A stretch of DNA of 64,000 bases from assembly GCA_947074195.1 (NCBI GenBank), contig CAMTOS010000001.1:58507-122506 (forward strand). The letters run 5' to 3'. The position numbers and the translations under genes were made by a program. Shown here piece after piece: positions 29,647 to 38,581 of the stretch. Below the pieces are notes generated by a model, which saw nothing but the letters and a program-made list of their open reading frames with translations, was not told the origin of the DNA and made no database searches. This stretch comes from an uncultured Bacteroides sp. GTDB lineage: Bacteria; Bacteroidota; Bacteroidia; Bacteroidales; Bacteroidaceae. The number at the start of each line of letters is the position of its first letter. The first letter of the stretch is position 1.

Positions 29647-30342
29647 TTAGTTTAGTAGTTCAACCCGAAAACCGGTAAACAATATTTTATTATTAAATAG
29701 TCTTAGTCCGTAATATCCGCTTCCGTCAATATCGTTTAATTCATAACTAAAAAGTGGTTCGTCATTGACTTCAAATATTGTTATATTATTGTTTACAATT
29801 ATTTTTACTCTATACCATATATCGGGTTTTAAAAGATGATCATTATCAGTATACTCCTGAATTAAAGGTTTAATAATACTGTCATTCTTTCCATAGTTTA
29901 ATCCATAATAACGCCGAAATCTTGTTGTAGTATTGTCATTGCCTCCATAACCGACATAAAAAAGATTCAAAGAATTGTAGTTTTTAAATTTGCCATTTCG
30001 CCATTCTGAACTAATAAATAAATCATCAGCATTGCATGGATCTGAAGCACCCCAGAAACAATTCATATCGCTAACACGATTTGTTATATTTTCTCCGAAA
30101 GGAAATAGAACAGAATAGGTTATCGTATAATTTCCTTCAAGCTTTTCATTATACCACAACGTCATTCCCATAGGAGAATCTATACGTAATGTATCGTTAT
30201 GCAAAGTAATCAATTCGAGATTGGCTTCATCTTCAATTATCCATTCTTTTAGCGACATTAAATTATTTTTGCTAACAGAATCAGTAATTATACTGATAGT
30301 GCCATAAAACAGAAATAAAAAAGGAAATATTAGTTTATGCAT
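29647..30342 (-). CDS. DUF1961/DUF6250-like secreted protein
   Basis: 231 residues with a hydrophobic N-terminal signal segment. Motifs such as DMNCFWGASDP, GGNDNTTTRFRRYYG, LLKPDIWYRVKI and GYYGLRLFNNK resemble a family of concanavalin-like beta-sandwich proteins found near polysaccharide lyases (DUF1961/DUF6250, from memory). No established catalytic residues can be named. It is first in an operon with a PL8 lyase (11 nt downstream) and a sulfatase, and its promoter carries a PUL 1 operator. A role in glycan binding or accessory cleavage is inferred from context. Confidence 0.7.
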   Translation of the reverse strand: MHKLIFPFLFLFYGTISIITDSVSKNNLMSLKEWIIEDEANLELITLHNDTLRIDSPMGMTLWYNEKLEGNYTITYSVLFPFGENITNRVSDMNCFWGASDPCNADDLFISSEWRNGKFKNYNSLNLFYVGYGGNDNTTTRFRRYYGLNYGKNDSIIKPLIQEYTDNDHLLKPDIWYRVKIIVNNNITIFEVNDEPLFSYELNDIDGSGYYGLRLFNNKILFTGFRVELLN

Positions 30343-30363
30343 ATTTCATTAAGTATTGATAGT

Positions 30364-30429
30364 CAAAGAAAATATGCTTTATCTGATATTATATTCGTAA
30401 TTCGTACATAAATATACCATAAATGTACA
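30364..30429 (-). promoter_or_regulatory. Promoter and candidate HTCS operator of the DUF-PL8-sulfatase operon
   Basis: A -7-like TTTCTTTG (30364-30371, one base off TAnnTTTG) is followed after 33 nt by a 25-nt site (30405-30429). The site has TGTACA and, 21 nt later, TGTACG. It matches the FISUMP operon site at 18 of 25 positions with identical spacing. Confidence 0.5.
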
Positions 30430-30624
30430 ACACTATTTTGTGCTTATATATATTATCATTCTGGTGACAGGATATTGTCTTAATGTTATTTTCAATCAAA
30501 GGAAATTAAATCGTTTGCAGATAATTTGAATGTTTTTGCGCCGCATCATAAACTAAATATATTTAATTTATGTTTATATTACACACTATTGTCAGCTAAT
30601 TAAAAATATGTAAAACACATTCAA

Positions 30625-32469
30625 ATGAAAAAATATAATTCATTTTTATTTTATTATATTATTGTATTGCTAACTTCATTGGTCGCTTGTTCCGATGAAA
30701 CTAAGAATATTATTCCCCCGCAAAATGATGATAATAATGAATACTGGACTTTCCCGGAAGTTGTTCAGGTTAATATTAATCCAGATATTACCAGAATAAC
30801 CTATAGTGATGAAGGAGATTCGGGAGTAAAGCAGTATTGGGAAGATGATGATACCTTTATTCTTTATAATACAAGCGGAGATACTGTCAGTTATAAAGTT
30901 TCGGCTATTAATAGTGATAATAATGCACTGGCAACTTTTGAGCTTGTTGGTTCAGAAACATTATCAGGATATATTTTTTATGCAGTTTATAAAAATGGCA
31001 GGACTATAGATGTATCATTTTCTCACAGGATACCTGAGTATAACTTTGTAATGAGTGGCCAAACGCAGAGTTCATCAGCTCCAACAGGAAACCTGAAAGG
31101 TTATGATTTGATTGTAAGCGGGCCGATTTTAAGTTTTGATCAAACATTATCGTTTCAAAGTCAGGGCGCGATGCTTACTTTTGAATTAATGGTACCTGCA
31201 GCTTCGGGAACGATAAACAATATTATTTTCTCTTGCTCGGATTCAGATACCGATATATTTAAAACCAATTATATTAATTCTGCAAATAACTCCTCATCCT
31301 ACAATCTGGGCATAACCGGTTATTATAATTCAACAGATTCATATACATTAAAAGCATATATGTTGATACCGCCATTTTCTATTACAGGAGGAACCACACT
31401 GGATATAACGCTGATTACTACGAAAAACATCTTGCCTTATTCCTATAAATTCACTAATGATAAAGACTATGTTGCCGCTACGCGATATATATTTGATGTT
31501 AGTTCTTATAGCAGTGGTACAGAAACGGGCAATTATACATCAGCCATGGAAAATTTGAGAAATAGTAGCGATTGGATGGATAATAAACCAACACAGGGAG
31601 ATGGTAGCAGCGATAATCCGTATATTATATCGGATGGCTGGAAACTGGGATGGCTGAAAGCACTCGTTTACAATGATAATAACAATACAACATATAATAA
31701 TAAAGATGTAAATTATAAACTAACTACAAACATATCTATTGAAGATGGTGTGGAATGGACTCCTCTCGGCGATAACAATGCAATCTTCTCAGGTAATTTC
31801 GATGGTGATGGAAATAGCATCACAAACATGACCATCAGCGAATCGAGCAATGGAAATCAGGCTCTGTTTGGCTCTATAAAAAACTCTTACATCTATAATC
31901 TCTCGGTGAGTGGTTCGATAACTCCTAAAGGTGGGTCAACCTATGCAGGCATTGTAGGAGTAGCCGAAAGCTCTACAGTTTCTAACTGTAACAACTATGT
32001 TTCTATCAATCCTGTTAGTGGGTATCAGGGACAATGCGGAGGTATAATAGGTTCAGGAAATGGAACTATAATTATTACTAATTGCAATAATTATGGTAAG
32101 ATTGAAAGTGCTAATCCTGTAGGCGGAATAATCGCACTATTCCAAAACACTAATGGCGACCCATATATATCGGGATGTACAAATCATGCATCAATTGCCG
32201 GATCAGAGAATGTAGGAGGTATTATAGGAAATGCAGATAGTAAAATTACAATTAGCAATTGCACCAATAATGGTACAATCACTGCCAGTGGTTATGGTAA
32301 AGTAGCTGGTATCGTTGGAATTGGACTGAATAGCCCTATCAGCTCTTGCGTAAATAATGGAGAAATCATAGGTGAAAACTACGCAGCTCAGATTATAGGG
32401 CAGAACAATGCTTCATCGTGTACACTTACTGATAATTCAGAAAACGGTAGTGTTGTTATTTCGAATTAG
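30625..32469 (+). CDS. GLUG-repeat lipoprotein with fimbrillin-like N-terminal region
   Basis: 614 residues. The lipoprotein signal ends LTSLVAC (Cys22). The middle part (about 60-300) has beta-rich segments similar to fimbrillin/Mfa-type lipoproteins (tentative). From about 400 to the end, repeated units such as GGIIGSGNG, GGIIALFQN and GGIIGNADS, separated by SNCNN/SGCTN turns, are GLUG motifs that form a beta-helix-like stack. Such proteins are surface-exposed adhesin or pilus-tip-like molecules. It lies between the two PULs, divergent from the PUL 1 lyase operon and convergent with PUL 2. No carbohydrate-active domain is seen and no operator of either PUL was found for it. Confidence 0.75.
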   Translation: MKKYNSFLFYYIIVLLTSLVACSDETKNIIPPQNDDNNEYWTFPEVVQVNINPDITRITYSDEGDSGVKQYWEDDDTFILYNTSGDTVSYKVSAINSDNNALATFELVGSETLSGYIFYAVYKNGRTIDVSFSHRIPEYNFVMSGQTQSSSAPTGNLKGYDLIVSGPILSFDQTLSFQSQGAMLTFELMVPAASGTINNIIFSCSDSDTDIFKTNYINSANNSSSYNLGITGYYNSTDSYTLKAYMLIPPFSITGGTTLDITLITTKNILPYSYKFTNDKDYVAATRYIFDVSSYSSGTETGNYTSAMENLRNSSDWMDNKPTQGDGSSDNPYIISDGWKLGWLKALVYNDNNNTTYNNKDVNYKLTTNISIEDGVEWTPLGDNNAIFSGNFDGDGNSITNMTISESSNGNQALFGSIKNSYIYNLSVSGSITPKGGSTYAGIVGVAESSTVSNCNNYVSINPVSGYQGQCGGIIGSGNGTIIITNCNNYGKIESANPVGGIIALFQNTNGDPYISGCTNHASIAGSENVGGIIGNADSKITISNCTNNGTITASGYGKVAGIVGIGLNSPISSCVNNGEIIGENYAAQIIGQNNASSCTLTDNSENGSVVISN

Positions 32470-32482
32470 GCCGAAAGCAAAT

Positions 32483-32512
32483 AAAAATCTGCCTAAACTT
32501 AGACAGACTTTT
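32483..32512 (+). terminator. Terminator after the GLUG lipoprotein
   Basis: Stem TCTGCCTAA/TTAGACAGA (32488-32507, one G-U pair) is followed by CTTTT. It lies 18 nt after the GLUG gene stop. Confidence 0.7.
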
Positions 32513-32520
32513 ACTAACCC

Positions 32521-32548
32521 AAAAAGAATGTTATCCTAAAAACATTCT
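32521..32548 (-). terminator. Terminator after the GH5-GH43 gene (end of the GH31 gene cluster)
   Basis: Stem AGAATGTT/AACATTCT (32525-32548) with an 8-nt loop is followed on the minus strand by TTTTT. It lies downstream of the GH5-GH43 stop at 32586 and closes PUL 2 on its left side. Confidence 0.75.
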
Positions 32549-32585
32549 CAAACCTAATTGCGAAAACCTATGCTTGTGTTATTAT

Positions 32586-35500
32586 TTATCTTAGTATCAT
32601 TATCTTTTCATTTCCGATAATATAAATGCCTGGTTCCAGTATTCGGATAGCTTCACTTCGATATATCTGGCTCAAAACTTTTATTCCATAAACTGTATAA
32701 ACATCAACTATAGGATCGAACAATATTTCTGCATCTTCCATACCACTTGGCTTTTCATAATCATCTGAATCTGTAAGATAAACATCTTCAATCTTTATCG
32801 GACAACCTCCATATGACCAGAATCCGGCTATATAAATATGAGAAGGATCGAGTTTGACGCCATTTTCTTTATATGCATTTTGCAATTGTACGACTAACTG
32901 AGTCTGATTTCCCATATCATACATAGCAGCGGAAGACCAGTAGTTATTTTCATCGAACAAACGGAAAGATGCACCGCAGTTATTGACTTCCTGAAGTTTT
33001 ACTACCACATAATTATAGGCTGACATATCAATACCATTGTTATATATCCACCCACCAAATCCATATTGTCCGGTAATGAGAGTCTGAGTTGATTCATCAA
33101 AAGAACCGGTTGTCCAGATAGAGGGATTTAAAAGAGCGTTTGTTAAAGGAAAAGTTGTTGCAGTAATCCATATTTCTTTGCGCTGTGCTTCTCCCATTAC
33201 ACCCTGATAATAAACAGACAGCATACTTACTCCATCTTTAAGAGCAATTAAACGACCATTAACTACAGAAAGAACATCAGGATTGCCAATGGTATAAGTT
33301 GCAGTCATCGTTACATCTTCCATATGTCCATCGGCATAAACTGCATTTATGGTCAGATTCATTGAGCTTCCTGTCAAAAGCATTATATCTTCACCTTCTT
33401 CAATAATTATATCAGTTAATGTCAGAGACTCTTCACTATAGCCGGTAAAAGAATCGTCATAGAAAATGGATTCATTAAACTGAGGTTCGGTAGAGAACCA
33501 GTCAATATCCACATAACCACCTAATGTCTGAGTAGCATAGTTGAAGATGGCAAACTTATTGCCGGTAAACATGGACAGATCGTATTTCATTTCGAATTCA
33601 TTACCAAATTTGATGAAATTGATATTATCCAGGCTATAATAGAAATTTGCTTTACCATTAAGATAACCGGCAACCGCACGAAGATAGATCGTTGGTTGGT
33701 TTATTTCTATACCTTCAATAAAAGCTTTATCCTCACTTGTTAATGATGCTGAACCGTAGATTAATTTCTTTACACCATCTTTCATCTTCACTCCTATATA
33801 AGCATACGGATCCTGAAAGACCGATATGCCGGCGATATCGCCATTTATCATATGCTCAACTTCCAGCTTTATCGTACCAAAAGAGTTGTTCATATCGTTC
33901 TGATAACCAAGAATACGTTGAGTCAGCGTATTCTTTGCCTGATGCATTTCCTCCACCACATTGGCAGTGTAAAGACGGAGAGAACCTGCATTTTCTATTA
34001 ATGACCATTTCGACGGGTCAGGATTATGATTCCATCCCCATTGCATTCCAAGTTCATAATGACGAAAATTGTCGTTTGTAGGCAATGAAGTTATTCCATA
34101 TTCTCTACCCACATTTGGTTTGCGATAAGTTGTCACTCCGGCACCATTCACTCCAATTTCAGGCCAGTCATTTACCCATGTTACCGGCTGCAGATTAGGA
34201 AAGCGACCGAACGGGCCTTTATCATAAAACAACACAGTCCACCACTCTCCTGTTTGAGTCTGCACTAATGCACCCTGATGAATATTATCATCATCAATCA
34301 GTTTCTTTTCTTCGTAAGGTCCGTAAACATTCTTAGAACGGAACACAGTCTGAAATGCAGGCCAACCACCATAAGTGGCATAGATATAATAGTATTCACC
34401 GATTTTGTACAGATGACTACCTTCCAGACCTTCACGGAATGAATATTGTACTACCTCTTTATCGCCATCGGGAACTTTCACAAAATCATCATCAACTTCG
34501 GCAATACGAATATGATTAATTCCATAAACGATATAATTCTTGCCGTTAGGATCGAACAATAATCCCGGATCATAATAAGCATCATTCAGCTTTTTCTTAT
34601 CCCATGTTCCGTTTATTTCTGTTGTTGTCAAAAGATAGCTTCCTTCATCGAGAGTAGTAAATAACAAATAAAACGTACCATTCTTATACTGTAATGCACT
34701 TGCCCACTGCCCTTTACTGTACCGGTCTTGTCCGTTATCAAGATTATAACCATCTGTTAGTTCGATACGCTGTAACGGATTGCAACAATACTCCCAATTT
34801 ACCAGATCATAAGATTTCAGAATGGTGGCACCCGGAAAGATATGCATTGTAGTAGAAACCATATAATAAACATCATCCACACGAATAACATCGGGGTCAG
34901 GGAAATCACCAAATACTATTGGATTAGTGTATGTTCCGTCGCCATTGTCGCTATGAGAACGATATGTAAAATCCGGACGCGGATAATTATCGAGTGCATA
35001 GTCTTTGTACCAATGATAAATGGGCCATGGACATGCTTCAGGATCGTTCAGGAAAGTATAATCTTCTCCCGGAGCTGGAGGAATACCATCGAATCTGGCC
35101 AAATATTCAGGACTGGTAAACAACAACCAGCTTACATTGCCTGCATCATCGGTTATCTTCTTGAAGTTAGCACCGAAACCATCTCCGCCAGCCACGCCGG
35201 TATGAGCTTTACCCCAGGAAGCATCATATTTCGCATCCGCCCAATCCATTTCTGTAATCATAACAGGTGCCATGTCGGCAACAGGCTGCACATCTTCATC
35301 CCACCCTTTCTGAAAGTTCTCATAACCTTCGCCACTACCAAACCATCCCGGATAGATATGCACGGCATAACCTATGTTATCATCATCAATTGGATTAACG
35401 GCATAACCACTGTAAATTGATTGATAAGCTAAACCCGGAATCCAAAGAATATTATTGCAACCCTCATTACGCATGGCATCAACAATTGACTGAAAGTAGA

Positions 35501-36194
35501 TTTTCAGATTATCAAAATGTCCTTGCGAGCGGTTTCCATAAGTTCCATCAGGTCCCAATATACGTATAGGTTCATTAGCCAACTCGAACATAATGTTCGG
35601 ATGATTCTTCAGTTTTGAATGCTGTGCCACATAAGTCCATATCTGAATTAGATACTGATTATATGCATCTCCTACAGCAATGTTCTCCGGGCAAACTCCG
35701 GGAGGACGCATTACTACATACATGCCTTTTGAAATTGCATACTCTGCCATTGGAATAAACACATTATCCAACGCCGCTTTGAAGCGATCGAAATCGAATG
35801 CCGAAATATCATGTTCACCAGCAACATTCGAACCCGGGCGATTCGACCAGTATGGATCCATATGCAATCGCAGAAAGTTCATTTCCCATCCTGCCGCCAT
35901 TATTTCATTAATCAGCCGCTGATTATAATTCAGACAACCATTCACATCATAGTTGGTCCAGTATTGTCCGCGTTCATTAAACCATGGGCTATAAGTCTGA
36001 GCAAACCCATGCAGTTTAACTACATTACCGTGAGAATCAACCAGCTGATTTCCTTTAACTTTTAGCTCAGGCATTGCCATTCCTTCCCAGGCAAAAAGTT
36101 GAAAAGAGAAGAATATCATCAAGACAAAACAGGCCGTCATCTTTATCAGAGAAGTATCATTTTCAAGAGTTTTATTTACTGAAAGAGCTTTCAT
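32586..36194 (-). CDS. GH5-GH43 fusion enzyme with T9SS sorting domain
   Basis: 1202 residues from the ATG at 36194. That start is preferred over the track's 36224 because the -7 box at 36236-36243 would put the transcript start only about 5 nt before the upstream ATG. Order: signal segment (FSFQLFA), GH5 domain (about 40-410) with acid/base Glu208 in FELANEP and nucleophile Glu315 in MITEMDW, GH43 domain (about 420-740; NPIVFGDFPDPDV, then YDPGLLFD, then LEGSHLY), a beta-sandwich (about 740-930), a Big-2-like domain, a small carbohydrate-binding-like domain and a sorting tail ending GIYIIGNEKIMILR. GH5 and GH43 both have xylan-active members. One surface protein would cut backbone and side chains together. 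Subfamilies are not assigned (GH43_12-like is likely). Confidence 0.85.
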   Translation of the reverse strand: MKALSVNKTLENDTSLIKMTACFVLMIFFSFQLFAWEGMAMPELKVKGNQLVDSHGNVVKLHGFAQTYSPWFNERGQYWTNYDVNGCLNYNQRLINEIMAAGWEMNFLRLHMDPYWSNRPGSNVAGEHDISAFDFDRFKAALDNVFIPMAEYAISKGMYVVMRPPGVCPENIAVGDAYNQYLIQIWTYVAQHSKLKNHPNIMFELANEPIRILGPDGTYGNRSQGHFDNLKIYFQSIVDAMRNEGCNNILWIPGLAYQSIYSGYAVNPIDDDNIGYAVHIYPGWFGSGEGYENFQKGWDEDVQPVADMAPVMITEMDWADAKYDASWGKAHTGVAGGDGFGANFKKITDDAGNVSWLLFTSPEYLARFDGIPPAPGEDYTFLNDPEACPWPIYHWYKDYALDNYPRPDFTYRSHSDNGDGTYTNPIVFGDFPDPDVIRVDDVYYMVSTTMHIFPGATILKSYDLVNWEYCCNPLQRIELTDGYNLDNGQDRYSKGQWASALQYKNGTFYLLFTTLDEGSYLLTTTEINGTWDKKKLNDAYYDPGLLFDPNGKNYIVYGINHIRIAEVDDDFVKVPDGDKEVVQYSFREGLEGSHLYKIGEYYYIYATYGGWPAFQTVFRSKNVYGPYEEKKLIDDDNIHQGALVQTQTGEWWTVLFYDKGPFGRFPNLQPVTWVNDWPEIGVNGAGVTTYRKPNVGREYGITSLPTNDNFRHYELGMQWGWNHNPDPSKWSLIENAGSLRLYTANVVEEMHQAKNTLTQRILGYQNDMNNSFGTIKLEVEHMINGDIAGISVFQDPYAYIGVKMKDGVKKLIYGSASLTSEDKAFIEGIEINQPTIYLRAVAGYLNGKANFYYSLDNINFIKFGNEFEMKYDLSMFTGNKFAIFNYATQTLGGYVDIDWFSTEPQFNESIFYDDSFTGYSEESLTLTDIIIEEGEDIMLLTGSSMNLTINAVYADGHMEDVTMTATYTIGNPDVLSVVNGRLIALKDGVSMLSVYYQGVMGEAQRKEIWITATTFPLTNALLNPSIWTTGSFDESTQTLITGQYGFGGWIYNNGIDMSAYNYVVVKLQEVNNCGASFRLFDENNYWSSAAMYDMGNQTQLVVQLQNAYKENGVKLDPSHIYIAGFWSYGGCPIKIEDVYLTDSDDYEKPSGMEDAEILFDPIVDVYTVYGIKVLSQIYRSEAIRILEPGIYIIGNEKIMILR

Positions 36195-36235
36195 AATATC
36201 AAATAATTTAAAGTTTCGTTTCATTGGTTTTGTCG

Positions 36236-36301
36236 CAAATATATGGAATAGAGCACTCAGTGCAGGTTTTTCATGTTACATGTATTCCACTCTGCATTAC
36301 T
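36236..36301 (-). promoter_or_regulatory. Xylan-type promoter and operator, GH5-GH43 gene
   Basis: The -7 box TATATTTG (36236-36243) is followed upstream, after exactly 28 nt, by a 30-nt site (36272-36301) with AGTAATG and TGTAACA 21 nt apart. Spacing and sequence match the sites at 41247, 56220 and 60825. It shows that this gene can be transcribed on its own although it follows the GH43-CBM6 gene on the same strand. Confidence 0.65.
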
Positions 36302-36306
36302 TATTG

Positions 36307-37674
36307 TCATTTCTTACTCTCTGCAAACTTCCAATAATCAAAATACATCAGATCAGTAGCGGGTTCTCCCTTTACTATAAAGTATAAATCATGTTTTCCG
36401 GTTGTTTCGGGAATCTCAGCATCTACCAATTGCCAACGATTACTACCACCTGTACGCGGTATTTTTATCGTCGTCAGGAGCGGGCCATTCATACCATCAA
36501 GTCTGACTTCCATATACACCGGAGCATTATGCGTTGTTCCTACACGCGCAGTAAATTTATTGGCTCCTTTTATCTTAAAATCCACTTCACGAACTTTTAT
36601 GAAAGCACCATCCTTTTTAGCCGTAACAAACACACCAACCTCTTTATTCTGAGAAGACTTAAAACCTTCAGACCAGGCAATCGTTTCAGCTTCATTTTTT
36701 ATATAAGGATTGATACTCGCTATTGCCTCCTTAATTCCATCGGTCATTTTAAGTTCAGGAACCGAGCCGTCTTTATTGAATTTCAGTTCTTCTACACATA
36801 CAGAGCGATTAAATCCACCACCTCCGGGCAACGCACCATTATGATAAAAGAAATAAGTCTTCCCTTTATAATCAATTACTCCCGGATGATTGGTAAACAC
36901 TCCACCTTCACGAGACATTACTACACCGCCATACTTCCATGGTCCTTCTGGTGAATCGCTTGTAGAATACCCGATAAATTCCGGTAACGGACCACCTGCC
37001 CAAAAGAGATAATACAGATTATTGCGTTTATACAGCCATGGCCCTTCTTCATATTGCGTCGGGCGATTTTCATCATTCAATCTCTTCGTAAAAGATGCTT
37101 CTGTCATCGGCACGGCAACAACATTACCTTTTACAGAGATCATATCTTCATTCAATTTCACATAGTAAAGTTTTGGATTGCCCCAGTAAAGATAAGCCTG
37201 TCCGTCATCATCAATAAAAACAGTAGGGTCGATATCTCCCCAATCAGTCTGCACCAACGGAGCGCCGATGGGATCATAAAAAGGGCCATAAGGAGAATCG
37301 GCAACCGCAACTCCAACAGCTGGCCGACCATTCTCACGAGACGTCACAGGAACATACATATAAAATTTGCCATCCCTTTCGATGCATTGCGGAGCCCAGG
37401 CATCACCACTTGTCCAGTCGAAATCATTGTATGACAATACTACCCCATGATCCGTCCAGTTGACCATATCGTCGGTTGAATACAACTTCCAGTTATCCAT
37501 AGTAAACCAGGTCGAATTATCCTCATCATGGGATGTATAAAGATAGAGCCTGTCATTGTAAACCATGGGCGCCGGATCGGCTGTGTACATAGTCTGAACA
37601 ATCGGATTCTGGGCCTTAGCAAATCCTGTAAATCCAATAAATACTGATAATAAGATATTTCGCATTTTCATCAT
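36307..37674 (-). CDS. GH43 arabinofuranosidase/xylosidase with CBM6
   Basis: 455 residues, with the signal peptide ending GFAKAQ. The GH43 domain has Asp33 (TADPAPM), Asp149 (GDIDPTVF) and Glu209/210 (YEEGPWLY), the three expected catalytic residues. The C-terminal part (about 325-450, [12 protein letters not shown] to DLYFIVKG) is a CBM6 that binds xylan-type chains. Such GH43-CBM6 proteins (GH43_1 or GH43_29-like) remove arabinose or xylose from arabinoxylan oligosaccharides. It lies 8 nt after the esterase stop, in the GH31-CE1-GH43 unit. Confidence 0.9.
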   Translation of the reverse strand: MMKMRNILLSVFIGFTGFAKAQNPIVQTMYTADPAPMVYNDRLYLYTSHDEDNSTWFTMDNWKLYSTDDMVNWTDHGVVLSYNDFDWTSGDAWAPQCIERDGKFYMYVPVTSRENGRPAVGVAVADSPYGPFYDPIGAPLVQTDWGDIDPTVFIDDDGQAYLYWGNPKLYYVKLNEDMISVKGNVVAVPMTEASFTKRLNDENRPTQYEEGPWLYKRNNLYYLFWAGGPLPEFIGYSTSDSPEGPWKYGGVVMSREGGVFTNHPGVIDYKGKTYFFYHNGALPGGGGFNRSVCVEELKFNKDGSVPELKMTDGIKEAIASINPYIKNEAETIAWSEGFKSSQNKEVGVFVTAKKDGAFIKVREVDFKIKGANKFTARVGTTHNAPVYMEVRLDGMNGPLLTTIKIPRTGGSNRWQLVDAEIPETTGKHDLYFIVKGEPATDLMYFDYWKFAESKK

Positions 37675-37682
37675 CTTTAAAT

Positions 37683-38561
37683 TTAGTCTTTACCAAAAGA
37701 ACGTGAAACAAAAGTCAAACAGTTGTAGAGTGCCGAATGCCAGTATTCCCAATCATGTCCACCATCGCGCACTCTAAACTGGCAAGGTATACCCGCGTTG
37801 CGCATGGCCTGAAAAAATTCAATATTACGATCTAAGAGGAAATCATCGTCGCCACAATCGACAAACCATTCTACTGTACGCAAACTATCTTTACGAGCAT
37901 CTTCAGCCAGAGCAACATAATCAACACAACTTTTATCTATAACAGATCGAGTGAGTATTGCAATTTTAGAATTCGGATCATCATAACGAACTGCTCCTTC
38001 TTCCGGGATAGACATCAGTGCACTCATAGCATAGGCAGCACAATATTTATCAGAATGACGCTGTGCATAGTTTGTGGCACCTCCACCACCCATAGACAGA
38101 CCAGCAATGGCTCTATGCTGTTTATCACCGATAACCCGATATTTCGATTCAGCATAAGGAAGTAATTCATCATAAAAGAATGTTTCATATTTCCAGCCGG
38201 GCATATCGAAGTATCCATTCCACTCCGTATGAATATTACCTCCGGCATTTGGCGAAATGATAATCATCGGACAAGCCTCTTTGCTGGCTATCAACCGATC
38301 TGCCACATCTTTCATCCGGCCATGTTCTGGCCAGTCTTTATGCGTACCCCACATACCATGAAGAAGATATAATACCGGATACTGTTTATCCGGATGAAGA
38401 TTATAACCGGGAGGAAGATAAACTGTAAATTCACGAGGTGCATCCAGCACATCACTATGAATTGTATCTGTAATCACCCGGCTTTGCCAGTCGTTTTGCG
38501 GCATTTGTGCATTCATTATTAAAGAGAATATGCACAAGCAAATAAATATCAGTTTTCTCAT
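37683..38561 (-). CDS. CE1-type esterase (feruloyl or acetyl xylan esterase candidate)
   Basis: 292 residues with signal peptide (LIMNAQ). It has the alpha/beta hydrolase fold of the esterase-D/CE1 group, with nucleophile Ser156 in GLSMGG, a probable Asp in DCGDDD (235-240) and His269 in [16 protein letters not shown] supplies the oxyanion region. CE1 enzymes release ferulate or acetate from arabinoxylan. It starts 20 nt after the GH31 stop and ends 8 nt before the GH43-CBM6, so it is within one operon. The acyl group removed cannot be told from sequence. Confidence 0.88.
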   Translation of the reverse strand: MRKLIFICLCIFSLIMNAQMPQNDWQSRVITDTIHSDVLDAPREFTVYLPPGYNLHPDKQYPVLYLLHGMWGTHKDWPEHGRMKDVADRLIASKEACPMIIISPNAGGNIHTEWNGYFDMPGWKYETFFYDELLPYAESKYRVIGDKQHRAIAGLSMGGGGATNYAQRHSDKYCAAYAMSALMSIPEEGAVRYDDPNSKIAILTRSVIDKSCVDYVALAEDARKDSLRTVEWFVDCGDDDFLLDRNIEFFQAMRNAGIPCQFRVRDGGHDWEYWHSALYNCLTFVSRSFGKD

Positions 38562-38581
38562 AACATTACAGGCCTGTTAAA

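Noticed and set aside
34842-35420. 192-residue plus-strand ORF
   Set aside because: It is antisense to the GH5-GH43 gene and has no domain or coding bias; it is a shadow ORF. The same holds for 36391-36954, 43096-43629 and 53423-53971.
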